A stretch of DNA of 64,000 nt. Origin: Agapanthus africanus (Eukaryota; Streptophyta; Magnoliopsida; Asparagales; Amaryllidaceae). A program made the translations under genes and the position numbers. Below are positions 30,051 through 43,193 of this stretch, piece by piece. Positions within the stretch are counted from its first letter, which is position 1; every line of letters begins with the position of its first letter. The notes beneath the pieces were generated by a model. That model saw only the letters and a program-made list of their open reading frames with translations, did not search any database and had not been told where the DNA came from. The DNA lies in the NCBI GenBank assembly GCA_030015575.1, contig JASDDO010000016.1:459868141-459932140 (forward strand), read 5' to 3'.

Positions 30051-32697
30051 TGTTCCCCTTCGAATGGCGGCCGGGACGTTAGGACGTCTTGCCTGAGATT
30101 CGGGGCAGATGCTATTTGGTTTTATCCGTCTACCTATCCGAATATGCCAAGTTGATTTATGGCACCATGTATCGGAGGTTTAGACGGATGCGGCCGATGT
30201 AGCAGATTTCGTCAGATTCCCCCTCGCTTGAGGGGTTTTTGATTGTGGGGATGCTCTTCCCTGCAGGCGCAAGCCCCTGCAGTTAATTACGCTACCGTAT
30301 CGCGGTAACAACTTTTTCCTTCTCCAGAATTTCACTTCGTGTCGTGTGTGTTTGTTTTGTTTGTGGTTGCCCGTGGATTGTATACGGAGACTAAGTGATA
30401 CCGTCGCCCGTAGGACGTGGATTAGTCCAAATCCGTATTTACTTAGATTTGGGTTTGGTGTTTTAGTTTAAGGATACGTTAGCCGTGTTGAGGCTAAGAT
30501 CAACTTAAACATTCGTTAATGATACGTTAGTCCTGTTTGAGACTAAGATCAACTTAACGTGGTGATCCATTTAATATATGGCCATCGGGACTCGTCACCT
30601 CTCTGAGTCATTGAAGGATTACAACGACAGATGTCAGAGAAGTTCGGAGATGTACCCTTGAACCAAAGTTGATTTGGAGTTTTATAGTCTATTTGAATGT
30701 TTAAGGATACGTTAGCCAGGTTTGCGGCTAAGATCAACTTAAACAGGATCGTTTAGATCCGACAAAAAAGCATTTGAGGGCTCTATTGTTTCAGTTTAGG
30801 GACGTAGTGGTCCATAGGTAGTTTAGGGACATTGCGGTCCATCGGTAGTTTAAGGACATTGCGGTCCATCGGTAGTTTAAGGACGCTTAAGTCCGTGGAT
30901 TTAAGGACCCCACAGTCCGTATTTTAGTTTAAGGACGCTTAAGTCCGTGGATTTAAGGACCCCACAGTCCGTATTTTAGTTTAAGGACGCTTAAGTCCGT
31001 GGGTTTAAGGACCCCACAGTCCGTATTTTAGTTTAAGGACGCTTAAGTCCATGGGTTTAAGTATCCCACAGTCCGTATTGATGTGTGGTTGTCGGGACCC
31101 ATCACCTCTCTGACGTCGTTGAAGGATTACAACGATAGGAGTCAAAGGAGTTCGGAGATGTACCCTCGAACCGGATGTAAATTGATTTAAGAGAGCAGCT
31201 GTGCTCAGTCAATTTAATTTGAGGACTTACGGCCATGATTTGGCTAAGTCCAGTTGAAAAATATTCAACACTTTTATTTGTTTTTGGCTTATTAGGCCTG
31301 TGCTAGGGCTTGGCCCCTTTTTAATAATGCATAGCATTAATCTTGGTCTCTGTTGGACCTTTATTTGGGCTCTGCCCCTTTTAAAATAATGCATTGTATT
31401 ATTTATTATTTTGTTTGGGCTCTGCCCTTTTTATTGCATTGCAATTTAATTTGGCCTGCTAGGCCTTTCTGATTTAGGCCTGGCCCTTTAGTAAAAGAAA
31501 TGCATTGCATTTGTCAGGCGCTTTGCGCTAATCACTGAGCGCAAGCGCTTATGGTGATGACACGTGTCACGCTCTGGTGAGCGCAAGCGCAGTTAGCGCA
31601 GTTCGCCGCACCAGCGCGCTGCGCTGCTGACACGTGGCGCGCTCTGGTGAATTGCGCTAATTTCAGAGAGCAAGGCTCTATCAAAAGCGCATAGCGCAAG
31701 TGGTTCAGATGCTGACACGTGGCGCGCTCTGGTGGCTTGCGCCAACCCATGAGCGCAGCAGTGCAATTTTTTTCAAGTGCAAGGTACTATTTCAATAATC
31801 TTGAGAATCTTTAAGATTCCAGAACCAATGGTTCACAAGTGCAAAGCACTATTTGTTTTCTTGATCTAATTTAGATCAAAGAAAACAAGTTTCTCTTGTT
31901 TTTTAAAGAACCAATGGTTCATAAGAAAGTGCAAAACACTTATTATTATTTATTTTTCTTTTTATTGAAGTTCATTGATCTTGTTCTCAGATCAATGATC
32001 TGTTCATGAAAGAATTTTCTCTTTTTTCTAAAGGTTTTTACCTTTTTCATCTTGAAATTTCTTCAGAGTTCTCTCTGTTTGAAGTTCTTGATCTCTCACA
32101 ATGTTGATGATTTTGATTTGGAGTCCAGGGGCCTTTATATAGTGCCCATAAATTTGTTAAATTTGTTAAAGAGATCTTTCTCTGAGTGATTTGGGGAATT
32201 TTCTCCACCGTTGGATCTTTGATCCATGGGCTCCTGTTTTACAGAAGAATTTTTTTTTGTTTTAACAAGAACAGAAAGATTTCTTTAAAATTTTAATTCT
32301 GTTTAGCGCAAATGCTCCTGCACGTGACACGTGTCGCGCAGCGCACGGCGCTTCGCAACTGCGCTGACACGTGTCGCGCAGCGCACGGCGCAGCGCAACT
32401 GTGCTAGCGCATCTGCGCCGACACGTGTCGCGCAGCGCACGGTGCAGCGCATCTGCGCTTGAGCATCTGCGCTGACACGTGTCGCGCAGCGCAGTGCTTG
32501 CGCAACTGAAGCGTTGCCTTCTTTAATTTTGTTTTAAATAGAGCTTTGCTCTGATTGAGCGTGCTGCCTTGGGCGCTGCGCTGGTGTATCAGCTTTAGAC
32601 ACGTGGCGCGTTGCGCGCAGCGCAAAGAATCTGAAGCGTTGCTTCGAATTTTGAATTTTGAAATTCAAACAGAGCTTTGCTCTGATTGGGGGAAACA
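30051..32697 (-). mobile_element. 5' LTR of the 26-kb Tat/Ogre-like element
   Basis: 2647 bp, minus-strand start TGTTTCCCCC at 32697 and end GGGAACA at 30051, collinear with 6478-9123. The target duplication GATGG follows at 32698-32702. TATATAAA (minus) lies at 32134-32141. The 52-bp U5 array is at 30878-31080 and the G-box array at 32318-32500, with four palindromes (32326, 32366, 32420, 32474). LTR-to-LTR similarity is high but not perfect, so the insertion is not very recent; no percentage was computed. Confidence 0.93.
32134..32141 (-). promoter_or_regulatory. LTR TATA box of the 26-kb element
   Basis: TATATAAA on the minus strand, followed by GGCCCCTGG-like sequence, is conserved in the 3' LTR (near 8601-8608). 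It places about 560 bp of U3 upstream, including the G-box array. Confidence 0.6.
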
Positions 32698-32702
32698 GAT
32701 GG
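32698..32702. repeat. Target-site duplication of the 26-kb element, right copy (GATGG)
   Basis: Identical to 6473-6477, directly outside the LTR terminus at 32697. Confidence 0.93.
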
Positions 32703-33218
32703 AAATTCCCGCACCGGAAACATCCATACGATGGCTGCTAACCCTTCTGGGGATAAGAGCTAAACAACTGTCCTCGTCCCAAGCCTCTGCTACTCTCGCG
32801 AACCTGAACGAAATCTGTCGCGGCGACTAAATATCTGTCTCTGGGCTGATACACCTGTACGAGCCCTCCTCGGTTCCGGAACTTCCAAAGTCTCGGAAAT
32901 ACGCTCCTCATCTTGTAGGGCTGCATCCACTGCTGCTATATATGTGACACAATACTGTGTGCTGATAGTAAGGAATAACTGGGTAACAGGGGTGGCAACC
33001 TCCTGTCGCTGCGCTCGACTGGCCTCAACCAACGATCCCATCATCTGGCGCAAGTCCTGTATATCTGCCTTGAGCCTAGCGATACGATCTATCAAAAGCA
33101 GATCAATCTGCCCCTGTACAGCAAGCGTACCGTCCTGGTCAGTTCTCGTCCCAAATGAGTCAACTCTGACCTCAGCTCTCGCCGCCTCTCTCTGAGCCCA
33201 CATAGTCATCGGCGGCAA
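32703..33218 (-). pseudogene. Chromovirus gag, N-terminal part
   Basis: The frame from 33218 (MPPMTMW) to 32790 encodes a charged, helical N terminus (IARLKADIQDLRQMMGSL, SRAQRQEV). It stops at 32790, but related residues continue to the target site at 32702. It lies about 210 bp after a TATCAGAGC-like primer-binding site and the chromovirus LTR, as expected for gag. The rest of gag resumes at 6477 on the other side of the 26-kb element. The gag assignment rests mainly on position. Confidence 0.6.
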
Positions 33219-33431
33219 ATGGCTAGAAAGGAAATAGGAGTCGATAAGAACATGGAAATCGAATCACAACGATATGTATAATCATAGAAGGAATTCCAAG
33301 CAATTAGTACTAAGGTCACTTAGGCGGAGTACCGTGTCGTAAGTATGCCGTGGACATACACACGCTACATCACTCTGCTTAAGCTACCTACTCCATCATA
33401 CCAAGGTCATCCTACACTCCGAAAGCTAAAA

Positions 33432-33448
33432 CCTAGCGCTCTGACCCG
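33432..33448 (-). other. Chromovirus primer-binding site, degraded
   Basis: On the minus strand CGGGTCAGAGCGCTAGG resembles the initiator-Met tRNA site TGGTATCAGAGC with a small deletion. This is the usual primer of many plant gypsy elements. A 17-bp tandem duplication (GACCCGAAATTTGGCAC) spans the boundary with the LTR. Confidence 0.5.
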
Positions 33449-33453
33449 AAATT

Positions 33454-36400
33454 TGGCACGACCCGAAATTTGGCACGTGACGGCCCTTAAACCACGTAAT
33501 GTCTACAGGCGTAACGCAATCTAAGTAAGCCGAAAACCCAGCAATCTAAACCATCAAAAGTAGAAAGTGATAAGAACATTGTTTAAAGCTTTTGGGAATC
33601 TCAAGTAAAAATCTTTAAAGTCCAAATTTACTTTCTTTAAAATTTGGAAGCACCTCCTTTGTAAAAACTAGCCCCAAAAAGGGTACAACAAAAGATATAA
33701 GTAAAGCATCCCCAACGGGAGCAAATCCACGCCTAAAGGCGGAAACAACCACCACAACAGATATACGATGCCGTAGCGAAGAAATAGACGATATAAAGTG
33801 ACAACAGCATAAAAGATATCCATAGTCACAAAATAATATACAATATTGTCCTCACATCTCGTCTCTAAGTCAATACATGAAAGTAGTAGATGGAGAGTAC
33901 TAGATACAACGAATATACAAATGGGCATCATCGAATAACCGCAAAACCTACCTATAGCAAAACTGCACACAGTCAGCCGTAGTGGTATCCGCTGCAAAAG
34001 ATGATATGATAAGAAGAAGCCCTGCCGCGACTGCTCTGAGGGCCTACCTGCAAAACACTATGGCACAACGGGGGTGAGTTGCCAACTCGTGAATAGTAAA
34101 TAACATATGCAGGTAATCGCAGGTATGCACATACTGCGATAATCTATCACATGCAAGCTGATAACAATAAATGGCAATACGTATATACAACAGTCATGAA
34201 AGGTACTCTATCAGGTACTACTAATACATGAAGCAATGCATATCAAATAAATACTGAGTATGGGATAAAACATGTCATCCTCATGGAATACTCATTGTGG
34301 AAGGACCAGTGTCCATGAAGACAATCTAAATCCTAATACCAAAGGCACCGCATGCTCAGATCGGCCCTCATATCCTGTAAGTCTCATGGAACCTGAGTGT
34401 CCAACATCGACACCCGAAACATCATGAAAACTAGTGTCCAGTATCGACACATAAATACTCATCTGTCAGGCGCCGTCACCACGACTGGCCCTGATGTCAT
34501 GTCCGTACATCTCATGGAACCTAAGTGTCCAACACTCGCAATCCATATAACATGTCCGTACATAACTCCGGTCGTTATCCCCACGATAACCGCCGAAACC
34601 AAATAATATCACCGGTAAGGTAGTACTCCCCTGCCTCAAGCTCATCACCATCATCTGCGATCTTCTTGCTTCGGGGTACCTCTGGGCCCTACCATGTACC
34701 CGCACACGGCCTCATCCAACTCTTCGCATCGGGTTTATAACACAAATCTCAGAACCGAGAAATCTTATGGTGGACGCACTGAAATATCATATCAAGAGAA
34801 ACCGGGTCTTTCAAACAATGCATAATTTCATGAACTACCACGGTCCTCAAATTCAGAAAACATCATGTGAAATCCATATCTCAATGCGAAAATCCATGAA
34901 TATAATATATGCAACATAAAACAGTAATATGAGCATATAAAGGAAAAACCGCTATTTAACTGCAACAAGTTATTAAATATATTATGCGGTTCCTAATTTC
35001 TCCAAAATCCAACGCAATATCATATAAGGGTGAACATGTAACTATAACAAGATATGAGTATATACCTATCAATAATGATGTAATACCATACAGGTATATG
35101 TGTTGCTATATCAAGGTATATGGGTGTACCTGTAAGTATATATGCATGATGTACATGTAGCTACAGCAAGATATGTGTCTATACCTGTCAATAATGATGT
35201 AATACCCTTTAGGTATATGTGTAATCATGTAGGCATAGCAAGGCATATGTGTAAGCATGTAGGTATACAGGTATGCTATATCTTATATGCACAATAGAAT
35301 AAGAATCAATGTCTCAATGTCACTAACCATACAATATCACATATGTATGTGTGTTGTGCGTATCATGGAAATTATCGACGGAGTGTGTGGCATACAATTG
35401 TGCTCGTGCAACATGAATCGTCAATAATAGTGCAGTGTCTAATGGGTACAAGTCCAAGCACAACAAGTATGATATGCAATGAAGTCCATGCATAATCTCT
35501 ATATGTGCAATACTTATAATCAAGAATCATATCATTTAATCTAGCCCAGACGCATAACGCCATGCGGGCGATTCCCCTGTAGATGTTAAATCTACTCACA
35601 GATGATCTTGGGCTAAGTAAAGCCCACCACTTACTTTCCCTTCTTCGCAGCGTCCGAACTCCCGCCTGCGACTCTAAAATCATATAACAACATAACAAGT
35701 TCACATTAGCAATCGACCAATAACACAGACAAACTACGTTTGACCGACGCACCAACTCGAAACAAACTCTCAAGTGTTCGTCTACTAGCTAACGTGCGTA
35801 GCGACACTACGAAACCAACCCAAGAGCAACAGCTACACAAAGTACATGAACCGTGTCGGATAACGTAACACGTGTAGTCGTAACACTAGAAACAAGCAAA
35901 GTGATCCCAGATTTTGTATACTGTCAAAACACAAAAATCAAACAGTACCAAACATTTCTAAACAACTGCAGACAGCTACCCTACAAAAACCAAGCCCTAA
36001 CTCCCCTAAATGGCCGAGGTCGCCGGATTTCCTCCTATTGTCGCTGGCCAAATCCGAGCCTATGGAGTTCGTGCTTCAGGTGAATGCTTAGGGTCTCTGG
36101 TACAACACAACTACACTGCTAGATTTTCCACTACACACTCGGGGTCACAGCAGATTACAGATATCCTGTAATGACTATAAAAAATACGATATGTGCACGA
36201 AACTAAACTTTAAGTGTTCTAAACAACAACTAACAAGCTACATAACATTATAACACCTATTTAACAGTATAGAGGTTATACCTAACTATACATGCACAAA
36301 GATCCTAGCTTTCCAAGCTCCAAGGGATCCTAGAGGCTAAAACAAGACTTGGGAAGTGATTTGGTGATGTTTTGTGAAGATTTTGCAAGATTTAGTGAAG

Positions 36401-36882
36401 GATTAGTGAAGGTTTCAGTTTGAGTGAAGAGGAGAGAGTAATAATTGAGAAAGAGATAGAGTGAGAGAGAATAAGAGTGTGTGAGGTGAGAAAGAGATGA
36501 GAGGGTGACTGTAGGGTAAGTGCACCCTTGCACTTACTCTCTCCCTCTCCATCATAAATGCAAGCATGACTCCTCTCATGAGTCACCTTGCCACCTCCCT
36601 CCATTCCAAAAACCAAAGGAAATATGTCACAACAAATATCTAAGGGTTAAGGTTAAGGTTAAACAAGGCATGGATTAGTTTAAAGTGTTATGTCCACTAA
36701 GCAAGATTAACACTAAACAACCCCCTTCATGTTAACATGCACAAGTGTGTGTAACCCAAAACAAATAATAATAAAATATTAATTAATCTAATTAAAATGC
36801 GAAAAAGCTATTTTGGTAATCCTTTTTACCAAAAACCCGCAATATTGCCTAATTAACACCAATCGCATTTTAAGGTGTTACA
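33454..36882 (-). mobile_element. 5' LTR of the decayed chromovirus inside element 2
   Basis: On the minus strand it starts TGTAACACCTTAAAATGCG at 36882 and ends about 33454, roughly 3.4 kb, long as in Tekay/Del-type chromoviruses. It interrupts an ORF X copy at 36883. It is AT-rich with irregular TATATG-type repeats (35040-35290) and a short TCATGGAACC-type direct repeat (34383-34530). No coding frame in it is credible. The left end is approximate; the 3' LTR partner is absent from the window. Confidence 0.7.
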
Positions 36883-36981
36883 GCATTGGGCGTCAGTGAA
36901 CTCCTGGCCTTGACAGCGGCCTTGGATGCGAATATCCTTATAAGAGATAATCTCTTCAAGATCATAAAGATGAGAAGCCAT
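36883..36981 (-). pseudogene. ORF X, second copy, N-terminal fragment
   Basis: Starts MASHLYDLEEIISY and keeps the RIQGRCQGQEFT motif of the frame at 3513-4001. It is cut after 33 codons by the chromovirus LTR. It lies antisense to element 2, about 830 bp from its 3' LTR. A T-rich tract ending TTTTTAG just before the ATG again looks like a splice acceptor. Confidence 0.7.
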
Positions 36982-37815
36982 AGTATCTAAAAAAAAGGAT
37001 TAGCAATCAAAATACCAAAATCATTACGATCTAGAAGAAAGACAGTGGCCCCACAAAATCAAGGTAATGCCCAATCAAAGATGAAGCATGCACTCATTGT
37101 AAGAATCCAAAAGGATTCTCATTTAATGAAAAATTTCATTGAACTGTAAAGTTCAGAACTCCCAATGGCCTCGAAGAACGAGTTCTACAACAGATTCAAA
37201 TCTGCAAGAAGAACCCTAAAAAGAAAATAAGAAAAGGGAATAAAATTCCCAGAAGAATTCTCAAAAAGAAATTTTCTCAGAGCTATGCTCTGTAAAAAAA
37301 ACTGGAATCAAATCCCTCTGACTATGGGATTAAATCCCAGAAATCCCCATGGGAAATATATTGGAATTAAATTCCAGAGAAATCTTTGGAGATCAAAGTC
37401 ACTAATAGGGTAAACCATAAGATCTCGAAGAACTATGGTCTACCCAAATAAAGTTTTTTTAAGATCTCTAAGAGATCGTTTCAAGAAAAGAGCAAAGCTC
37501 TGTTAATGGGTAAAAATCCAAAACAAAAAGGTAGTTTTTCTTATGGGTTGAAATTTGGTCATGATTCTTACCAAGTTTTTTTGGCAGAGTTCAACACTAA
37601 GAGTTTCTTTAGGGCAGAGATCTAAGCTCTGAAAAGAGAATTAAATTCTCAAGGAAGAAGAAAGAAGATGATGGAACGACAGTCATTTCAAGGGCCAAAA
37701 ACCTTATTTATAAGATATGAAGGGACGGTTCAACTTTCCAAGAGATCAAACGGTGGAAAAGGTGACACCGTTGCACTCACGTGTGAGCCACGGGAGCACA
37801 ACGGTAGGGGGTATT
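36982..37815 (-). promoter_or_regulatory. Antisense leader and promoter region of ORF X, with TATA box and PPT
   Basis: No gene is present. TATAAATA (minus) at 37705-37712 mirrors the antisense TATA at 9226-9233. The stretch is a chain of short hairpins such as AGAGC/GCTCT. Next to the LTR, AACGGTAGGGGGTATT (37800-37815, plus) is a polypurine tract for element 2. Confidence 0.5.
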
Positions 37816-40230
37816 TGTTCCCCTAATATTTAACCTAATAAAAGATAAAAGCTTTATTTAAATTTAATGGGGTAGCGCCTCACGCGTTTCTCACAAGGGC
37901 GCCATCGCCAGCACCAATTTTGTAAGATTAAATCGTATGGGTGCGCCGTACGTGCTCCTCACGCCGGCACCAATGTGCAAAGCACAGAAAACGCTTTCTG
38001 AATAAGAATTAAATTTTTATATAGCGCCGCACGTGCTTATCATGCGGACGCCGATGTGCAAAGCACATAAATACTTATCATAAGAATTAAATTTTTAAGT
38101 GGCGTCCATGTGCACAACACATGAGCGCCAACGCCCAAGTTCATATCAGTTGAATTAAATTCTACATTTCCCTAACAAAAGTGCGATATTCTCTGTTAAA
38201 CAGAGCCGTTAGATCAAAAATCCAATGGAGATGATAAATCATCAAAATACAAAATTAAATTCTGTTGGGAGAAAACATCTTCCAAATCTTTCTAAAATAA
38301 GAAAGATACTCTCAGTTGGATCAATGATCCAATAATACAATAAAATTTATTTTGGAATATATTCTCTCAATCTTTCTAAATAAAAAGATTACTCTCTGTA
38401 AAACAGAGAACTCTTGGATTAAAAATCCAATGGTGATTAAAAATGACCATTTGACAGAATAAATTCTGTATAGGGGAAAATATTTCCCCAGTCTCATTAA
38501 AAAAACAAAAAAAATCATATTCTGTAAAACAGAAATCCTTGGATCAAAAATCCAACAGTGGGTAAAATTTCCCAAACCAATTAAATCAATTGGAATCTCT
38601 CAATGAGAGATTTTCTCAAAACTAATTAACAATTTGCCTCTACTATATAAAGGACCAGAGACTTCAAGTCTCATAGAGAGGACCCCTCCCATAAGTTTCT
38701 ATAAAAAATACAGAAAGCTTTCAAGACAACAGAGAATTTAATTCTCAAAAGAGAAGGCTTCCCTCTTCAAAAAAAAAAACCTAGGTAAAGAAAACACAGA
38801 TATCAAAACATCTCTTTTACCTATTTTAAGGGTTTAACCCTTCTTAAAGAACTTAGCTCTTTCTCTGGATTAGAGATCCACAAGCCAAGTCTCCCACAAG
38901 TTGAGAATTCAATTCTCATCGGGAAAATCTTATTCTTGAGAATCAAACATTCAGAAAAGAACTAGGAAGAAGAATATATCCTATGGGGATTTCATTCCTC
39001 GGAAAGTAGGGTTTAACCCTAAAAGAAACTTAGTTCTTATCAAAGAACTTAGTTCCTATAAAAGAACTTAGTTCTTAAAAGGAAACTTAATCCAAGATCT
39101 TTAAAACAAAAGATCTTGGTGATCATTAATGGTCAAAATGCCATTAATAGAGACATAATCTCTAAAAAAGAAGAAAGCTTAGCACTTCACGTGCTATCCA
39201 CGTGGGCGCCCCCAAAAGCACCTAGCGCCTCCCGTAAAGAACATGCGGGCGCCCCAAAGCAGCGCCTGGCGGCGCACGTGCTACCCATGTGGGCACCGCA
39301 AAAATAAAAAAAAAAGAAAAGAAAAGTGGTTAGCACTCCATAAACAGCCAAAATGGTTGAGCGCTCAGCGCTCATTGGGCGGCGTCCATAATTGAATTAT
39401 TCACATGACATCCATATGAGTATCAGAGTGTCAAATAAGTGCTTAGCACTTTTGTATAGAAAGGGGGGACTGAATAAACAGAGCCCAAATAAGTGCTTAG
39501 CACTTTTAAAGAAAGAAAAGACTAAGCAGACTAAAGTCCAAATTGGTTAAGTCTTTAAAGTTTCTTGCAACTAAGTATAAATGCTCTGTTGTTGGATCTC
39601 ATCTAAAATTTGATGATCCTCAAATGTTGCTATGTTGATCTTAGTCTCAAATAAAACTAATGTATCCTTAGACTAAAAATAAATTGGGCCCAAATGCTCA
39701 TATGGTTAAGTTGATCTTAATCTCAAACTAGATTAACGGTGTTTAAACCAAACAAAAGTATTTCTGAACTATAGGAATATACAACCTAAGTTCAAAACCC
39801 CGTCAATCAAATTCTTGCCCTAAACCTAAATCTAAAATATACAGATTTATACTGAACCGCGCCCTATGGGCGAGACATAAACTAATTTCCGTATACAATC
39901 CACGGGCAACCAAAACAAACAAAATAAAAGACGACACGAAGTGAACTTCCGGAGAAGGAGAAAGTGGTTATCGCAATACGGTAATGTAATTAACTGCAGG
40001 AGCTTTCACCTGCAGGGAAGAGCGTCCCTACAATCAAAAACCCCTCACAAATGAGGGGGAATCTGATGAAGCCTACTACAATGGCCACATCAGTCCAAAC
40101 CTCCGATATATGGTGCCATAAATCAACTTAATATTTTCGGAGAGGTGGACGGATAAATCCAAATAGCATCTGCCCCCAAATTCAGGCAAGACGATCCATC
40201 CCGGTTCGTCTCTGTTTTCGATGGTAAACA
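37816..40230 (+). mobile_element. 3' LTR of element 2 (subfamily I)
   Basis: Starts TGTTCCCCTAATATTT and ends GATGGTAAACA, 2415 bp. It is preceded by a polypurine tract, so it is a 3' LTR in plus orientation. Its TATA box is at 38644-38651. The following GGAGT (40231-40235) would be the right target duplication; the left copy lies outside the window. Downstream DNA is the broken gag of element 3, so element 2 inserted there. Confidence 0.88.
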
Positions 40231-43193
40231 GGAGTCGTGAGGACCCCTAAGTGTCGGCTTTTTCGGAACATGCTTCTGTGGTGGGTCCACCTTCCAGCTG
40301 TCAGACAACATGAATCTGCCCTTCTTGTACTGCTTTTCGACCCAATTTTTGAATACGAAGGAGTCTTCAATCGGGTGACTTATAATCTGATGCTATAGGC
40401 AATAATTAGGGTCATTGACCGCATTCGCTTGCGATGGTCGTCGAGATTCAGGCAGTGATAACATTCGATGCTTCATGACGACGTCAAATAACTTCTTTGT
40501 CTTATCACGAGGAAATGAATATTCACACCCTATCATCTTTTCAAGAGTTCAATGCAAACGGTAATTCTTTTGACGGCCAGGTGCTTTGGAACCGCTCTGC
40601 TGTTGTTGGGTAGTGGCGGCAAACGCCGCCTTGTTCTTACTTCGGCTGCTTTGAGATTTCCCTTTTGCAGGGGAAGACGGAAGTCGCTATAGTTGGAGAG
40701 TATTATAATTCGTCCTTTCTGCGGATTGTTTGTTTAGGGGCAGTCATTTGGCCTTTTCATAGATGACTATCTAACGCCTTATAACATGCTCTCCCTCTTG
40801 AACATCCTCTCTTATTAGAGTGTCAATTGGGCCGTCTTATGGCAGAGTTTGAGCACTTTGTGCAGGACCTGTCCCCTGCTCAGCCGTGTTATTTTCCGGC
40901 GAAGCGTCTTCTTCTTCATTTGATACAAAAGAATGGGAAACTATGTGGCAACTTTCCACATGTTCTTCTTCTTCTTCTTCTTCTTCTTCTTCTGTTGAGT
41001 CCTCTTCTTCAGCATTGCTGTTTTCGAAGAGATGCTGGAGGAATTTCTCGAGCGTAATTGGTATATGTGCCTTCTGATTATATTCTTCAAGCGCGTTAAT
41101 ATACTTCTGAAGGTTTGTATGCTTGTCGACATATTCGTTAGATTGTACAGGTGTCTTGGCCTTCTTCTTCTTCGTCCTGGAAGAGTTGATTGGGAGATTT
41201 TTCTCCTTGTCGTTGGTCTTTGGAGTAAGACGTAGTTTTTACATCCCTTCGATAATTTGCGGTTCAAGTGGGGGTTTTTCACTTGATTGCGGGAAACGGT
41301 TGTAGCTCTTTTAGCAACTTCTTTGTCTTTGACGAGAGGACCATCTCCCATGGAGCTTCTGCTACCATCAAGCAAAATGCCCCTGCCATATCAGCCTTCT
41401 TAGGGATGTGTCTTTGCGGCGGATCCACCTTCCAGCTATCTGATAATATAAATTTGCCCTGCTTGTATTGGTCTTCGACCTAGTTCTTAAATACAAAGCA
41501 GTCTTCGATCAGGTGAATTATGACCCGATGGTAAGGAAAATAATTTGGATCGTTGACCGCATTGGCTTGTACTGGTCTCCGTGGCTCGGGCAATGACAAC
41601 ATGTAGTTTTTTTATGGTAAGATCGAACGACTTCTTTGTCTTGTCATGAGGGAATGAATACCCGCGTTCCAACTTTTCTTCGAGGGTAGGGCCTGAATGT
41701 TTATCATTTAGACGACCTGGTGCTTTAGAACCGCTTTGTTGTTGCCGAGCATTGGCAACAAATGCCACTTTGTTCTTTTTTGTTGTTTCGCGATTCTCCT
41801 TCTGCAGAGGAGGAGACCCGGTCAATTTGCTCAACTTGAACCAGCTTGTCAAGGAGCTCTTGATAGGTAGTAGGCTTGGCGAAAGATAAGAACGGGTAGA
41901 CCTTCAATCACGGGTCGAGAGTGCCTATGAACATCCTGACGGTTGTGGGTTCAGTAATGGGCTGTTCACATTTTGAAGCAAGGATTCTCCATCGGATAGC
42001 ATATTGCGCCAATGTTTTATTTGATCTTACCCTTTCGTTGATTAACTAGGAGATCGTACTACGCTTGCTTGCGTTGACGAACCTCTGCATGAAGAGCCGC
42101 TCCATATCAACAAAACTCTCGATGGAGTTATTTAGGAGCTTCGAGTACCATTTGAAGGCAGTCTCCGTCAGACTACCGATGAACTGTCATAGGAGTAACT
42201 GATCGTCACCTCCAGTGTTACCGTACATTGCTTTGAATTATGCGATATGCTGGTGGGGATTCCCCGTTCCTTCGAAGGCGTTGAACTTCGGGAATACATA
42301 TCCCAGAGGGTATTATTTATGATCGTACCACGCTGGATATAGGCGACCTGTTTTCACCAGTTTGGCAGCTGCTTCACTGGCGTAGATAAGTTTGACTTGT
42401 TGGGCAATGTACTCATTGTGCCTCCCCTTTGAGATCATATCATCTTTGATGGTGGATGAGGATTCCGGAGGACTTGTAACATCCCTCTTTTCATCTTCAA
42501 GGACCACTCGGGCATCTTCTGCTGGCGGTTCTGACGGTTAAGCCATCATCCTACACATATGCTGCATGAGGAAGGCCATTTTATTCATATTGGCAGTTAT
42601 ATCCGCCACTTCTTTGTTTTTCTTATTGAGAGCATGTTTCAAAGAGTCAATATCAGACCCTTGTCCCCCAAGATTTTCTTGTTCGTCCTCCAGATGCATT
42701 TTAGGCGACGGACTGACGAGTGCTGCAGCTTGAGCGACCATTTCTTGCAGCTGCTGCTACTTTTGAGCTGGAGTTAGAGACCGAGTATAGGGTCTATAAC
42801 GGGTGGAAGCATTGTTTTCATTTCCGTTGAGATGTATTATCCACATAGTGTGGACTACTTCGGCCTTCTGCGTTGAGCTTTTGACATTTCGTCTTTTGGG
42901 ATTTATCCTAGACGATGGGGATCTCTCTGGCTTTTGCCTTTTTGGGAGAACCACTTTAGATTTTGGAGCCGATTTATCAGCCTTTGGCCGATTCTTGAAC
43001 TTCTCCGATTTTGGAGATGGATTGTTGTTGACCATGGAGCTACGGACCTCCTTCCATACTTTGTACATCCTGGAAAAGAGTCGTGGTGGTAAAAAAGCTG
43101 TCTTCTGTTCGTTAGATATCTCCACGGGTGGGGGAGACTTATTCAAGATAGTGAAAGGCGAGTTTTGCCTTACCCTCTTCAGCGGTTCAAAAC
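40231..43193 (-). pseudogene. Element 3 gag polyprotein, central and C-terminal part
   Basis: Read leftwards from 43193: FEPLKRVRQNSPFTIL, FSRMYKVWKEVRSS, a Lys-rich stretch, ASTRYRPYTRSLTPAQ, then the capsid-like region (GRLYPAWYDHK, LQFIGSLTETAFKWYSKL across stops), matching gag at 29063-27985. Two copies of the YSFPxDKTKK plus Cys/His module follow (41650-41480 and 40530-40340), the second ending VFKNWVEKQYKKGRF. A poly-Lys tract is encoded near 40960-41000. Many stops and frame changes show old decay. The N-terminal part is at 48580-49368, beyond an inserted LTR. Confidence 0.75.
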
